Assembly: GCA_943331195.2 (NCBI GenBank)
Contig: CALQKQ020000052.1
Span: 1-12,420 of the forward strand
DNA from: Akkermansia muciniphila
GTDB lineage: Bacteria > Verrucomicrobiota > Verrucomicrobiia > Verrucomicrobiales > V1-33
Reading direction: 5' to 3'
DNA: 12,420 nucleotides
Notes under the pieces: generated by a model
What the model was told of the DNA's origin: nothing
Seen by the model: the letters and a program-made list of their open reading frames with translations, nothing else
Databases searched by the model: none
In this document: positions 1 to 5,892 of the stretch, in pieces
How the letters are laid out: every line of letters begins with the position of its first letter
How positions within the stretch are numbered: the first letter of the stretch is position 1
Made by a program: the position numbers and the translations under genes

Positions 1-600
1 GTCGGCCTCTTGGATGGCTTCTTCGACGGTCTGCATGAGTTCGACGCGGAGGACGTGGGCGCGGCTGGGGGAGAGGTAGGGGTCGTAGGCCATGACGCGC
101 ATGCCGAAGGCCATGGCGCGGCGGGCGACTTCGCTGCCGATGCGGCCCATGCCGAGGATGGCGAGGGTTTTGCCGTTGAGTTCGGTGCCTTGGAACTTTT
201 TGCGTTCCCATTTGCCGGCGGTGGTGCTGGCGTGGGCTTGGGGGATGCTGCGGGCCAAGCTCATGAGGAGCGCGAAGGTGTGCTCGGCGGTGGAGATGGT
301 GTTCCCCGCGGGGGTATTCATGACGATGACGCCATGTTTATTGGCGGCGGCGACGTCGATGTTGTCGATGCCGACGCCGGCGCGGCCGACCGCCTTGAGT
401 TGGGTGGCCTTGGCCATGACCTCGGCGGTGATTTTGGTTTCGGAGCGGACCACGATGCCGGCGTATTCGTGGGCGGTGGCGAGGAGTTCTTCGGGTTTGA
501 TGCCGAGGTGGACGACGACGTCGAGCTCGGGCGTGGCTTTGAGTTCATCGATACCTTTTTCAGAAATGGGGTCGGCGATGAGGACTTTTTTCTTTTCCAT
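1..600 (-). CDS. serA: D-3-phosphoglycerate dehydrogenase, N-terminal part (cut by the left edge)
   Basis: SerA oxidises 3-phosphoglycerate to 3-phosphohydroxypyruvate with NAD+, the first step of serine synthesis in the cytoplasm. Only the first 200 residues are present; the stop codon lies beyond position 1. Visible family marks are VRSETKIT (about residues 51-58), GRAGVGIDNIDVAAA (72-86), the NTPAGNTISTAEH segment (95-107) and the Rossmann nucleotide loop GMGRIGSEVA (150-159), followed by the acidic AYDPY strand end (171-175). The ATG at 600-598 gives the normal SerA beginning (MEKKKVLIADPIS). No clear Shine-Dalgarno sequence precedes it. The gene is divergent from the dipeptide epimerase across 145 bases of purine-rich DNA. 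Third codon positions favour C. Full-length bacterial enzymes of the long type have about 525 residues, so regulatory domains would lie outside the window. Other 2-hydroxyacid dehydrogenases are possible but fit less well. Confidence 0.93.
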   Translation of the reverse strand, partial: MEKKKVLIADPISEKGIDELKATPELDVVVHLGIKPEELLATAHEYAGIVVRSETKITAEVMAKATQLKAVGRAGVGIDNIDVAAANKHGVIVMNTPAGNTISTAEHTFALLMSLARSIPQAHASTTAGKWERKKFQGTELNGKTLAILGMGRIGSEVARRAMAFGMRVMAYDPYLSPSRAHVLRVELMQTVEEAIQEAD

Positions 601-745
601 AGAGGGGAGCCGGGGAGGGCAGATGGGGCGGGAAGGCCGGGTAAATGGGGAGGATGAAAGTAGGGAAGGGGCTGGGGGTGTCAAAGGTGATTTTCCCGAG
701 TCGGTGGGGATGGACAAGGGCGGGAGCAGGGTGGATAGGGGAGGG

Positions 746-1780
746 ATGGAATTTCCGCGCCTGCAGCACGCGTTTTTCACGCAGCGCTTGGAGTTGCGCC
801 ATCCCTGGACGATCGCGCGGGGGACGGCGGCGTTTAAGGAATACCAGTATGTACGCCTGGAGCGGGGCGGTCGGATGGCCTGGGGAGAGGCGGCGCACAA
901 CGCGCGCTACGGGGAGAGTTTGGCGTCGGTGCGGGCGGGGCTGGAGGCGGGCTGGGCGCTGGTAGAAGCGGGGGACTTGGCGGGTTCGGCGGAGCGGCTG
1001 AGTCGGCTAGGGTCGGGGCTGCCGCGGGCGGCGGTGGCGGCGCTGGAGATGGCCTTGGTGGATCTGGAGGGGAAGGAGCAGGGGCGCAGTGCCCGGGAGG
1101 TGTTGGGGGTGCCCGAGGGGCTGCCGCCGCCGACGAGTTTTAGCCTTGGCATGGGCGCGCGGGAGGAGATGCAAGCCAAGGTGCGGGAGGCGGCGGGCTT
1201 TGCGGTGTTGAAGCTGAAGTTGGGGAGCGATCGCGACCGGGAGTTGGTGCAGGCGGTGCGGGAGGTGACGGACCAGGTGTTGCGGGTGGACGCCAATGAG
1301 GGCTGGACGGATGCGGGGGCGGCGCTGCGGCAGATCGAGTGGCTGGCGGGGCAGGGGGTGGAATTGGTGGAGCAACCGCTGCCAGCGGGGCGCTTGGCGG
1401 AGATGGCGTGGTTGCGGGAGCGCTCGCCGCTGCCTTTGTTTGCCGATGAAGACGTGGTCGAGCGCGGGGACATGGCGCGCTTGGCGGGGGCCTATGATGG
1501 GGTCAACCTGAAGGTGATGAAGTCCGGTGGGCCGCGCGAGGTGTGGCGGATGGTGCAGGCGGCGCGGGAGGCCGGGCTGCAGGTCATGCTGGGTTGCATG
1601 ATCGAGAGTTCCTGCGGGATCGCGGCGGCGGCGGCGCTGGCGGGGGCGGTGGATTTTGTGGATTTGGACGGCCACCTGTTGTTGGCGCAAGATCCGTTCC
1701 GGGGACTGCGCCTGGAGGAGGGGCGGGTGCTGCCGGGCGAGGGGCCGGGGCTGGGAGTGGAGTGGGTCGGCAGCGCCTAG
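746..1780 (+). CDS. Dipeptide epimerase (L-Ala-D/L-Glu epimerase type), enolase superfamily
   Basis: This is a 344-residue member of the muconate-lactonizing branch of the enolase superfamily. The best-known members epimerise L-Ala-D-Glu from murein recycling to L-Ala-L-Glu. The N-terminal capping domain covers about residues 1-120 and the metal-binding barrel about 125-335. The expected catalytic set is visible: Lys156 and Lys158 in LKLKLG, metal ligands Asp182 (VDANEGW), Glu209 (VEQPLP) and Asp234 (FADED), and Lys259 in NLKVMKSGG. The segment DLDGHLLLAQDPF (306-318) is typical of dipeptide epimerases. The reading frame stays open far upstream. I chose ATG 746 because the conserved fold starts there; ATG 710 is the alternative. 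Exact dipeptide specificity cannot be read from sequence. Codons end overwhelmingly in G, unlike the PEP carboxykinase gene on the same strand, which ends in C. The gene converges on the sigma/anti-sigma pair. Confidence 0.87.
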   Translation: MEFPRLQHAFFTQRLELRHPWTIARGTAAFKEYQYVRLERGGRMAWGEAAHNARYGESLASVRAGLEAGWALVEAGDLAGSAERLSRLGSGLPRAAVAALEMALVDLEGKEQGRSAREVLGVPEGLPPPTSFSLGMGAREEMQAKVREAAGFAVLKLKLGSDRDRELVQAVREVTDQVLRVDANEGWTDAGAALRQIEWLAGQGVELVEQPLPAGRLAEMAWLRERSPLPLFADEDVVERGDMARLAGAYDGVNLKVMKSGGPREVWRMVQAAREAGLQVMLGCMIESSCGIAAAAALAGAVDFVDLDGHLLLAQDPFRGLRLEEGRVLPGEGPGLGVEWVGSA

Positions 1781-1876
1781 CGCCGCAGCGGACGCTGAAG
1801 CCGCCAAGGCCGCTGAAGCCAAATTGGCCGCAGCCCTGAGCTCAAGGTTGGCGGGAGGCGGTGGGGCGGGGGCCGC

Positions 1877-2392
1877 TTACTGGGGGCGGGCGGGCTCTGC
1901 GGCCGAAGGAGCGGCTGCTGGGGTGGCGGGGCCGATGACGTTGGGGAGGTCTTGGGGCTGCTCGGAGGTGCGGCGTTTGCCGGGGGCCGGGGGGGCCAAG
2001 CGAGGGGCGCTGCTGACGGGGACGGTTTGGGCGGCGGGGAAGGGGGTTTGGCGCGACTGCCAGGTAGGGGCGGGGGGCGCGGGAGGGGTGGCGGCGAGGC
2101 CGGTGGGCTGGGCTGGGGGGCGCAAGGAGAGGAGGAGGGCGGCGCTGGCGGCGGCGCCGAGGGCACCCCAGGCGAGGGCGGGGCGGCGCAGGCCTTGGCT
2201 GGCGTGGGCCCACCACTCGCGGCTGCGGGCGAGGGCACCTAAGGCGTTTGCTGGGTTTGCTGGGCTTGGGGCAGCGGCGTGGAGGCGCTGGTAGGTGTGG
2301 AAATCGTGGAGAAAGCCTGCGAAGTAGTCCTGGCCGGGAGTTTCATGCCGCTTCAGCCGGAGGAGGCGGGAGAGTTGTTCGTCCTTGTTCAT
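1877..2392 (-). CDS. Probable membrane-anchored anti-sigma partner of the upstream ECF sigma factor
   Basis: This 171-residue protein starts 15 bases after the sigma factor stop codon, which is the usual place for an anti-sigma factor. Residues 1-70 should be cytoplasmic and include a charged helix-forming part (LSRLLRLKRHE, 8-17) and an aromatic stretch DYFAGFLHDFHTYQRL (22-37). One hydrophobic segment (about 72-90, ALAWGALGAAASAALLLSL) should cross the membrane. The rest (91-171) is rich in proline and alanine and would be extracytoplasmic. There is no cysteine anywhere, so the zinc-binding HxxxCxxC motif of ZAS anti-sigma factors is absent. I recall short proteins with a similar N-terminus next to ECF factors in Verrucomicrobiota, but the anti-sigma role is inferred from position and topology. 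Coding-strand bias is towards C. Confidence 0.62.
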   Translation of the reverse strand: MNKDEQLSRLLRLKRHETPGQDYFAGFLHDFHTYQRLHAAAPSPANPANALGALARSREWWAHASQGLRRPALAWGALGAAASAALLLSLRPPAQPTGLAATPPAPPAPTWQSRQTPFPAAQTVPVSSAPRLAPPAPGKRRTSEQPQDLPNVIGPATPAAAPSAAEPARPQ

Positions 2393-2407
2393 GGCGAGGG
2401 GGCCGTT

Positions 2408-3001
2408 TCAGGCGAGGTAGTTGGAGAGGTGGGCCTGGAGTTGCTTGTGGGCGTAGTGGAGGCGGGAGCGGACGGTTCCTTCGCTGACCTTAAGGATGCT
2501 GCTGATCTCGGCGTGGGGCAATCCCTGGATGTCGAAGAGAGTGACGACGGCTCGATGATCATTGGACAGCTTTTGCAGGGCTTCGTTCAAATGCTGCTGC
2601 AACTCGTGCAGCCCGGCTTCGCGGACGGGATCGCTGCTGGCGGTGAGTTCGAGGAATTCCCCGTCGTGCTGGATGCCGCTGTCGACATCGTCTAAGCTGA
2701 GCATGCGGCGGCGGTTGCGCTTTTTGAGGAAATTGAGGGTGAGGTTGACGGCGATGGTGTAGATCCAGGTGTAGAAGCCGCTTTGGCCGCGGAAGCTTTT
2801 GAGGTTGCGGAAGGCCCGGGCGAAGACTTCCTGGAGGAGGTCGTGGGTGTCCTCCCGGTGGCTCGTCATGTGGTAAATGAGGGCGTAGAGGCGCTGGGTG
2901 TATTTGAGGATGAGGGTGTCGAAGGCGGCGCAATCCCCCTCCTGGGCGCGCTCCACCAGGTCGCGGTCTTCCTGTTTGTCGTTCAAGGCGGCGTCGGCCA
3001 T
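2408..3001 (-). CDS. ECF (extracytoplasmic function) RNA polymerase sigma factor, SigE-like
   Basis: This 197-residue protein has the two-domain plan of ECF sigma factors. Region 2 (about residues 25-98) contains DLLQEVFARAFRNLKSF (54-70), the core-polymerase and -10 binding part, then FYTWIYTIAVNLTLNFLKKR (76-95). Region 4 (about 135-190) contains the helix-turn-helix LPHAEISSILKVSEGTVRSR (161-180) for -35 recognition. It directs polymerase to a regulon that cannot be named from sequence. It begins with ATG at 3001 and lacks an evident Shine-Dalgarno sequence. It lies 37 bases after folB and 15 bases before its probable membrane partner, so the last two genes are very likely co-transcribed. 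Such pairs often autoregulate, but I could not identify a matching promoter. Confidence 0.95.
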   Translation of the reverse strand: MADAALNDKQEDRDLVERAQEGDCAAFDTLILKYTQRLYALIYHMTSHREDTHDLLQEVFARAFRNLKSFRGQSGFYTWIYTIAVNLTLNFLKKRNRRRMLSLDDVDSGIQHDGEFLELTASSDPVREAGLHELQQHLNEALQKLSNDHRAVVTLFDIQGLPHAEISSILKVSEGTVRSRLHYAHKQLQAHLSNYLA

Positions 3002-3038
3002 AGGAAGGGATGGGGCAGGCCGGGCGGCGGGGCAGGGA

Positions 3039-3428
3039 TCAGGGAAGGGCGGGGAAATCGGCCGCCCTTCGGGTTAAGGTGACGGAGACGGCGCGGGTGT
3101 CGGGCAAGATGAATTTATGCAGGCAAACGCGCACCTGGGCGAGCGGCCAGCGCTGCAGGAGGAGGCGGCAGAGGTCTTCGGCGAGGGTTTCAATGAGCAG
3201 GCGCGGGCCGCGTTGGGATTCGGCGCGGCAGGCCAGGGCGACGTCGTAGTAATTAATGGTGCGGCGCAGATCTTCTTGCAGATCGGCGAGGGGCGCGGCC
3301 GGCCAGAGGGCGAGGTCGACTTCGAGCCGCTGCGGCAAAGCGCGCTCCTCCTCGGGCACGCCAATGTGCGCCACCAAGCTGAGGCCCTGGAGGTCGATGC
3401 GGTCTTGATGAAAGTCAGGAGGTTCCAA
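3039..3428 (-). CDS. folB: Dihydroneopterin aldolase
   Basis: FolB cleaves 7,8-dihydroneopterin to 6-hydroxymethyl-dihydropterin and glycolaldehyde in folate synthesis. Numbering from the TTG start at 3428, the protein has 129 residues, near the usual length of about 120. Family marks are RIDLQGLSLVAHIGVPEEE (10-28, with the active-site glutamate), the TINYYDV segment (57-63, conserved tyrosine), LIETLAEDL (78-86, with Glu80) and Lys105 in LHKFILP. The start is uncertain. No ATG or GTG lies close to the conserved fold. TTG at 3428 is the only convenient start I see, and it lacks a Shine-Dalgarno sequence. The same frame stays open upstream to an ATG at 3671 inside fdhD, which would add an 81-residue extension of unlikely composition. 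The gene lies 182 bases downstream of fdhD and 37 bases upstream of the sigma factor. No other folate gene is in view. Confidence 0.85.
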   Translation of the reverse strand: MEPPDFHQDRIDLQGLSLVAHIGVPEEERALPQRLEVDLALWPAAPLADLQEDLRRTINYYDVALACRAESQRGPRLLIETLAEDLCRLLLQRWPLAQVRVCLHKFILPDTRAVSVTLTRRAADFPALP

Positions 3429-3610
3429 GCGATTTGGTGGACAAGCGGCGGTGGGGCTCCGTTCAACGAGGCCGGAAAAAGGCGCAGCCCAGCATCCCGC
3501 GCTAAGGGTGAGCGGCCCCAGTAAGCGGCGCGGGCACCCTCGGGAGGTTGGCTCTTTTTGGGCGCGCGACGATTTTTCCCGCCCCGCCGCGTGGCCGTCG
3601 GGCGGCCCGC

Positions 3611-4516
3611 TCAGTGGATCCGGGCGGGGTGGCTGTAGACGTTGAGGCGGTCTTCTCTGACAAAGCCGCACAGGGTGATGCCCGCCGCCTCGGCATAGGC
3701 CACCGCCAAGCTGCTGGGCGCGCCCACGGCCGCGATCACGGGCAGGCGGGCCGCGAGGGCTTTTTGCACCAGTTCAAAGGAGATGCGGCCGCTCAGCAGG
3801 AGGAGTCCCGAGGACAGCGACTGGCCGCAGAGGAGGGCGTGGCCCAACAATTTGTCGAGGGCGTTGTGGCGCCCCACGTCTTCGAAAAGCAGCGGCGCTG
3901 CGGCCAGGTCCTCCAGGGAAAACCAGGCGCAGGCGTGCAGCCCCCCCGTGGCCGCAAAGGCCGGCTGGGCCGCGCGGAGCCGCTCCGGCAAACCAGCTAG
4001 GGTCGCCGCCGCGACGAGCGGCGCGGGCCCAGGCACGAGCACTTGGTCCGGTCGCAGCCCGGTCGCGAGATCGGTTTTGCTGCAAATGCCGCAGCTCGAC
4101 GAAGTGAAAACATGCCGCGTCAGCCGCGCCGGATCAAATCTAGCAGGATCGCTGAGGAGGACGTCCACGCTGTCCCCGGTTTCCCGGGAAGCGGGCTGGT
4201 CGGCTAGGGCATCCTCGGCCACCGCGCCGGGCGGCGGCCCCTGGGAAGCACATAGCGAAATTTCAAAGAGGTCCTCGGGGCCCCGGATCACGCCTTCAGT
4301 TAGAAGAAATCCCGCCGCCAATTCCCGGTCGTGCCCGGGCGTGCGCATCACCACGGCCACGGCACGGCCTTCGACGCGCAAGGTGAGGGGCGACTCGGCG
4401 GCGACGCAGTCGGCGGCGTCCTCCCAGCGGAAGGCCCCGCTGGCATCGCGGCTGGCGCGGCGCCGCTGCAGGGCCACCGCCGCCAGACTGGGACCCTCAG
4501 CAGGCAGCGGGTTCAT
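3611..4516 (-). CDS. fdhD: Formate dehydrogenase accessory sulfurtransferase FdhD
   Basis: FdhD carries sulfur from the IscS cysteine desulfurase to the molybdenum or tungsten bis-MGD cofactor that is inserted into formate dehydrogenase. The 301-residue protein is a normal length. The conserved segments are in order: ESPLTLRVEG (41-50), TPGHDRELAAGFLLTEGVI (59-77), the redox-active pair Cys142 and Cys145 in SSSCGICSK, FEDVGRHNALDK (211-222), SGRISFELVQKA (242-253) and the C-terminal GFVREDRLNVYS (284-295). The ATG at 4516 lies 42 bases after the citrate synthase stop, so read-through from that gene is possible. No formate dehydrogenase or molybdopterin gene is present in the window. The gene is balanced in G and C on each strand, unlike the strongly skewed genes on both sides, which may mean a different history. 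Confidence 0.95.
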   Translation of the reverse strand: MNPLPAEGPSLAAVALQRRRASRDASGAFRWEDAADCVAAESPLTLRVEGRAVAVVMRTPGHDRELAAGFLLTEGVIRGPEDLFEISLCASQGPPPGAVAEDALADQPASRETGDSVDVLLSDPARFDPARLTRHVFTSSSCGICSKTDLATGLRPDQVLVPGPAPLVAAATLAGLPERLRAAQPAFAATGGLHACAWFSLEDLAAAPLLFEDVGRHNALDKLLGHALLCGQSLSSGLLLLSGRISFELVQKALAARLPVIAAVGAPSSLAVAYAEAAGITLCGFVREDRLNVYSHPARIH

Positions 4517-4545
4517 GGCGATGACTTTTTCCCGATCCAGCCGAC

Positions 4546-4557
4546 GCGCGGCCGCGC
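4546..4557. repeat. 12-base GC palindrome between citrate synthase and fdhD
   Basis: GCGCGGCCGCGC is a perfect palindrome directly after the citrate synthase stop codon (minus-strand reading). It could form a short stem, but no T-run follows, so it is not a standard intrinsic terminator. It may simply reflect the high GC content. Confidence 0.3.
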
Positions 4558-4558
4558 A

Positions 4559-5686
4559 TCAGGGGCGCTGGTCGATGGGGAGGAGCGGCTGGGGCGCCAC
4601 TGGGCCGATGTATTCGGTGAGGGGGCGGTAGAGGCGGTTGTCTTCCAATTGCTCCAAGACCTGGGCGGTCCAGCCAGCGGTGCGGCTGATGGCAAAGATC
4701 GGGGTGAAGAGGTCGGTGGGAATGCCCAAGCTGTAATAGACCGTCGCGCTGTAGAAATCGACGTTGGCATTCAAGTGCTTCTGCTCGCGCATGATGGTGG
4801 CAATGCGCTCGCTCATGCGAATCCACTTGGGCTCGCCCAGTTCCTCGGTGAGCTTGATGGCCATTTTTTGGAGGTGGGGAGCGCGGGGATCGAGCACTTT
4901 GTAGACGCGGTGGCCGATGCCCATGATCTTTTCCTTGCGGGCCATTTTGTCCGCGACCCAAGCATCGACGCGGTCTTCTTCGCCGATTTCCAAGAGCATA
5001 TCGATGACGCCTTCGTTGGCCCCGCCATGGAGGGGGCCCTTGAGGGTGCCGATGGCGCTGGTGATCGCGGAATACATGTCGCTCAGCGTGGCCACGGTGA
5101 CGCGGGCGCTGAAGGTGCTCGCATTCATGCCGTGTTCGGCGTGCAAGATGTAGGCTACATCCAAGGTGTGGGTGGCGTCCGCGCTAGGTTCCGCGCCGCT
5201 CATGAGATAGAGGAAACTGCCGGCTTCGCTGAGGTCCTGGCGAATTTCGGGAAGGGCGAGGCCTTGGCGGTGGCGGTGATAGGCGGCCACGATGAGGGGG
5301 ACCTGGGCGCAGAGGGACAGGGCGCGCTCGGCGTTGAGGGCGGCGTTTTGATCTTGGCCCCGCAGGTCCAGCGCCCCGAGCAGGGAAACCGCCGTGCGCA
5401 GCACGCACATCGGCTCGAGATTGGTCGGCAAACTGACAATGAAAGCAGAGACTTCCGCCGGAAGCACCCGGCAGCGCCGCAAGTCCTCCGTAAACGCCGC
5501 CAATTCCGCGCGGTTCGGCAGATGCCCGCGGTGCAGCAGGTGAATCACTTCCTCAAAAGTGGTGTGCTCCACCAAATCGTCGATGCTATAGCCCAGATAG
5601 CAGAGCTTGCCCTGGGCTCCATCCACCTCGCTGAGGCGGGATTCATTGGCGACAACACCTTCAAGACCTTTGGCGACGAGTGACAT
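4559..5686 (-). CDS. gltA: Citrate synthase
   Basis: This enzyme condenses oxaloacetate with acetyl-CoA to citrate, the entry step of the TCA cycle. At 375 residues it is of the short bacterial class. The oxaloacetate-binding segment HAEHGMNAST (182-191) and the catalytic triad are visible: His220 in GPLHGGAN, His259 in GIGHRVYKVLDPRAPH and Asp310 in NVDFYSATVYYSLGIP. The ATG at 5686 begins MSLVAKGLEGV, a usual citrate synthase N-terminus. The longer in-frame ATG at 5839 would add 51 residues of unlike composition and run into the PEP carboxykinase side. 2-Methylcitrate synthase has the same motifs and cannot be fully excluded, but no methylcitrate pathway gene is nearby. It faces PEP carboxykinase across a shared promoter region and is the first gene of a five-gene minus-strand run. 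Base composition changes within the gene near 5340. Confidence 0.94.
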   Translation of the reverse strand: MSLVAKGLEGVVANESRLSEVDGAQGKLCYLGYSIDDLVEHTTFEEVIHLLHRGHLPNRAELAAFTEDLRRCRVLPAEVSAFIVSLPTNLEPMCVLRTAVSLLGALDLRGQDQNAALNAERALSLCAQVPLIVAAYHRHRQGLALPEIRQDLSEAGSFLYLMSGAEPSADATHTLDVAYILHAEHGMNASTFSARVTVATLSDMYSAITSAIGTLKGPLHGGANEGVIDMLLEIGEEDRVDAWVADKMARKEKIMGIGHRVYKVLDPRAPHLQKMAIKLTEELGEPKWIRMSERIATIMREQKHLNANVDFYSATVYYSLGIPTDLFTPIFAISRTAGWTAQVLEQLEDNRLYRPLTEYIGPVAPQPLLPIDQRP

Positions 5687-5736
5687 ATGCGAAGAGAGGG
5701 GGAAAAAGGAATCCGGGGCAACGTGGGTTTGATTTA

Positions 5737-5750
5737 TTTCCGCGCGGAAA
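5737..5750. promoter_or_regulatory. Perfect 14-base palindrome, candidate operator
   Basis: TTTCCGCGCGGAAA reads identically on both strands. It sits 51 bases upstream of the citrate synthase ATG and 143 bases upstream of the PEP carboxykinase ATG, within the only region that can hold both promoters. Its symmetry suits a dimeric repressor or activator. No regulator gene is adjacent, and the binding protein is unknown. Confidence 0.4.
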
Positions 5751-5797
5751 GTGCAAGTCTTAAGCGGGCCCCGCGCCGCGCTCAATGGTTTTTTAAA

Positions 5798-5817
5798 CGC
5801 AGGTTTTGCGCCCTGCG
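5798..5817. repeat. Inverted repeat upstream of PEP carboxykinase
   Basis: CGCAGG (5798-5803) and CCTGCG (5812-5817) form a perfect 6-base-pair stem around an 8-base loop, directly after a T-rich run at 5788-5794. It lies 75 bases before the PEP carboxykinase ATG. It could be an operator or a leader hairpin; no transcription start was identified. Confidence 0.3.
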
Positions 5818-5892
5818 GCCCCTGGAATGCTCCTCTCATCGCGCCGGACCCGCGCTGGAATGTTGCCCGCGCCCGCCGATGCTCACCCTGCC

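Larger units (their letters stand above)
5687..5892. promoter_or_regulatory. Divergent control region between citrate synthase and PEP carboxykinase
   Basis: These 206 bases separate two genes transcribed away from each other, so both promoters should lie here. The centre is more AT-rich than its surroundings. I see no convincing -35/-10 pair for either gene; TTGCAC on the minus strand at 5756-5751 is a possible -35 without a good partner. Two symmetric elements inside are listed separately. Both genes consume oxaloacetate, so shared control is plausible. Confidence 0.6.

Noticed and set aside
1760..1850. Ala/Glu/Lys-rich coiled-coil-like translation just after the epimerase, in a shifted frame
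   Set aside because: The epimerase already ends at a normal length. The pattern comes from a short imperfect repeat (CGCTGAAGCC) and has no start of its own.
3429..3610. RNA gene or small protein in the 182-base gap between fdhD and folB
   Set aside because: I found no cloverleaf, no conserved tRNA T-loop sequence and no plausible short gene; only GC-rich DNA with weak stems.
4546..4557. Intrinsic terminator after citrate synthase
   Set aside because: The palindrome lacks a loop and a T-run in the direction of transcription.
4331..5683. 450-codon plus-strand open frame opposite citrate synthase and fdhD
   Set aside because: The opposite strand encodes two enzymes with intact active-site motifs, while this frame has no recognisable features and spans both of them.
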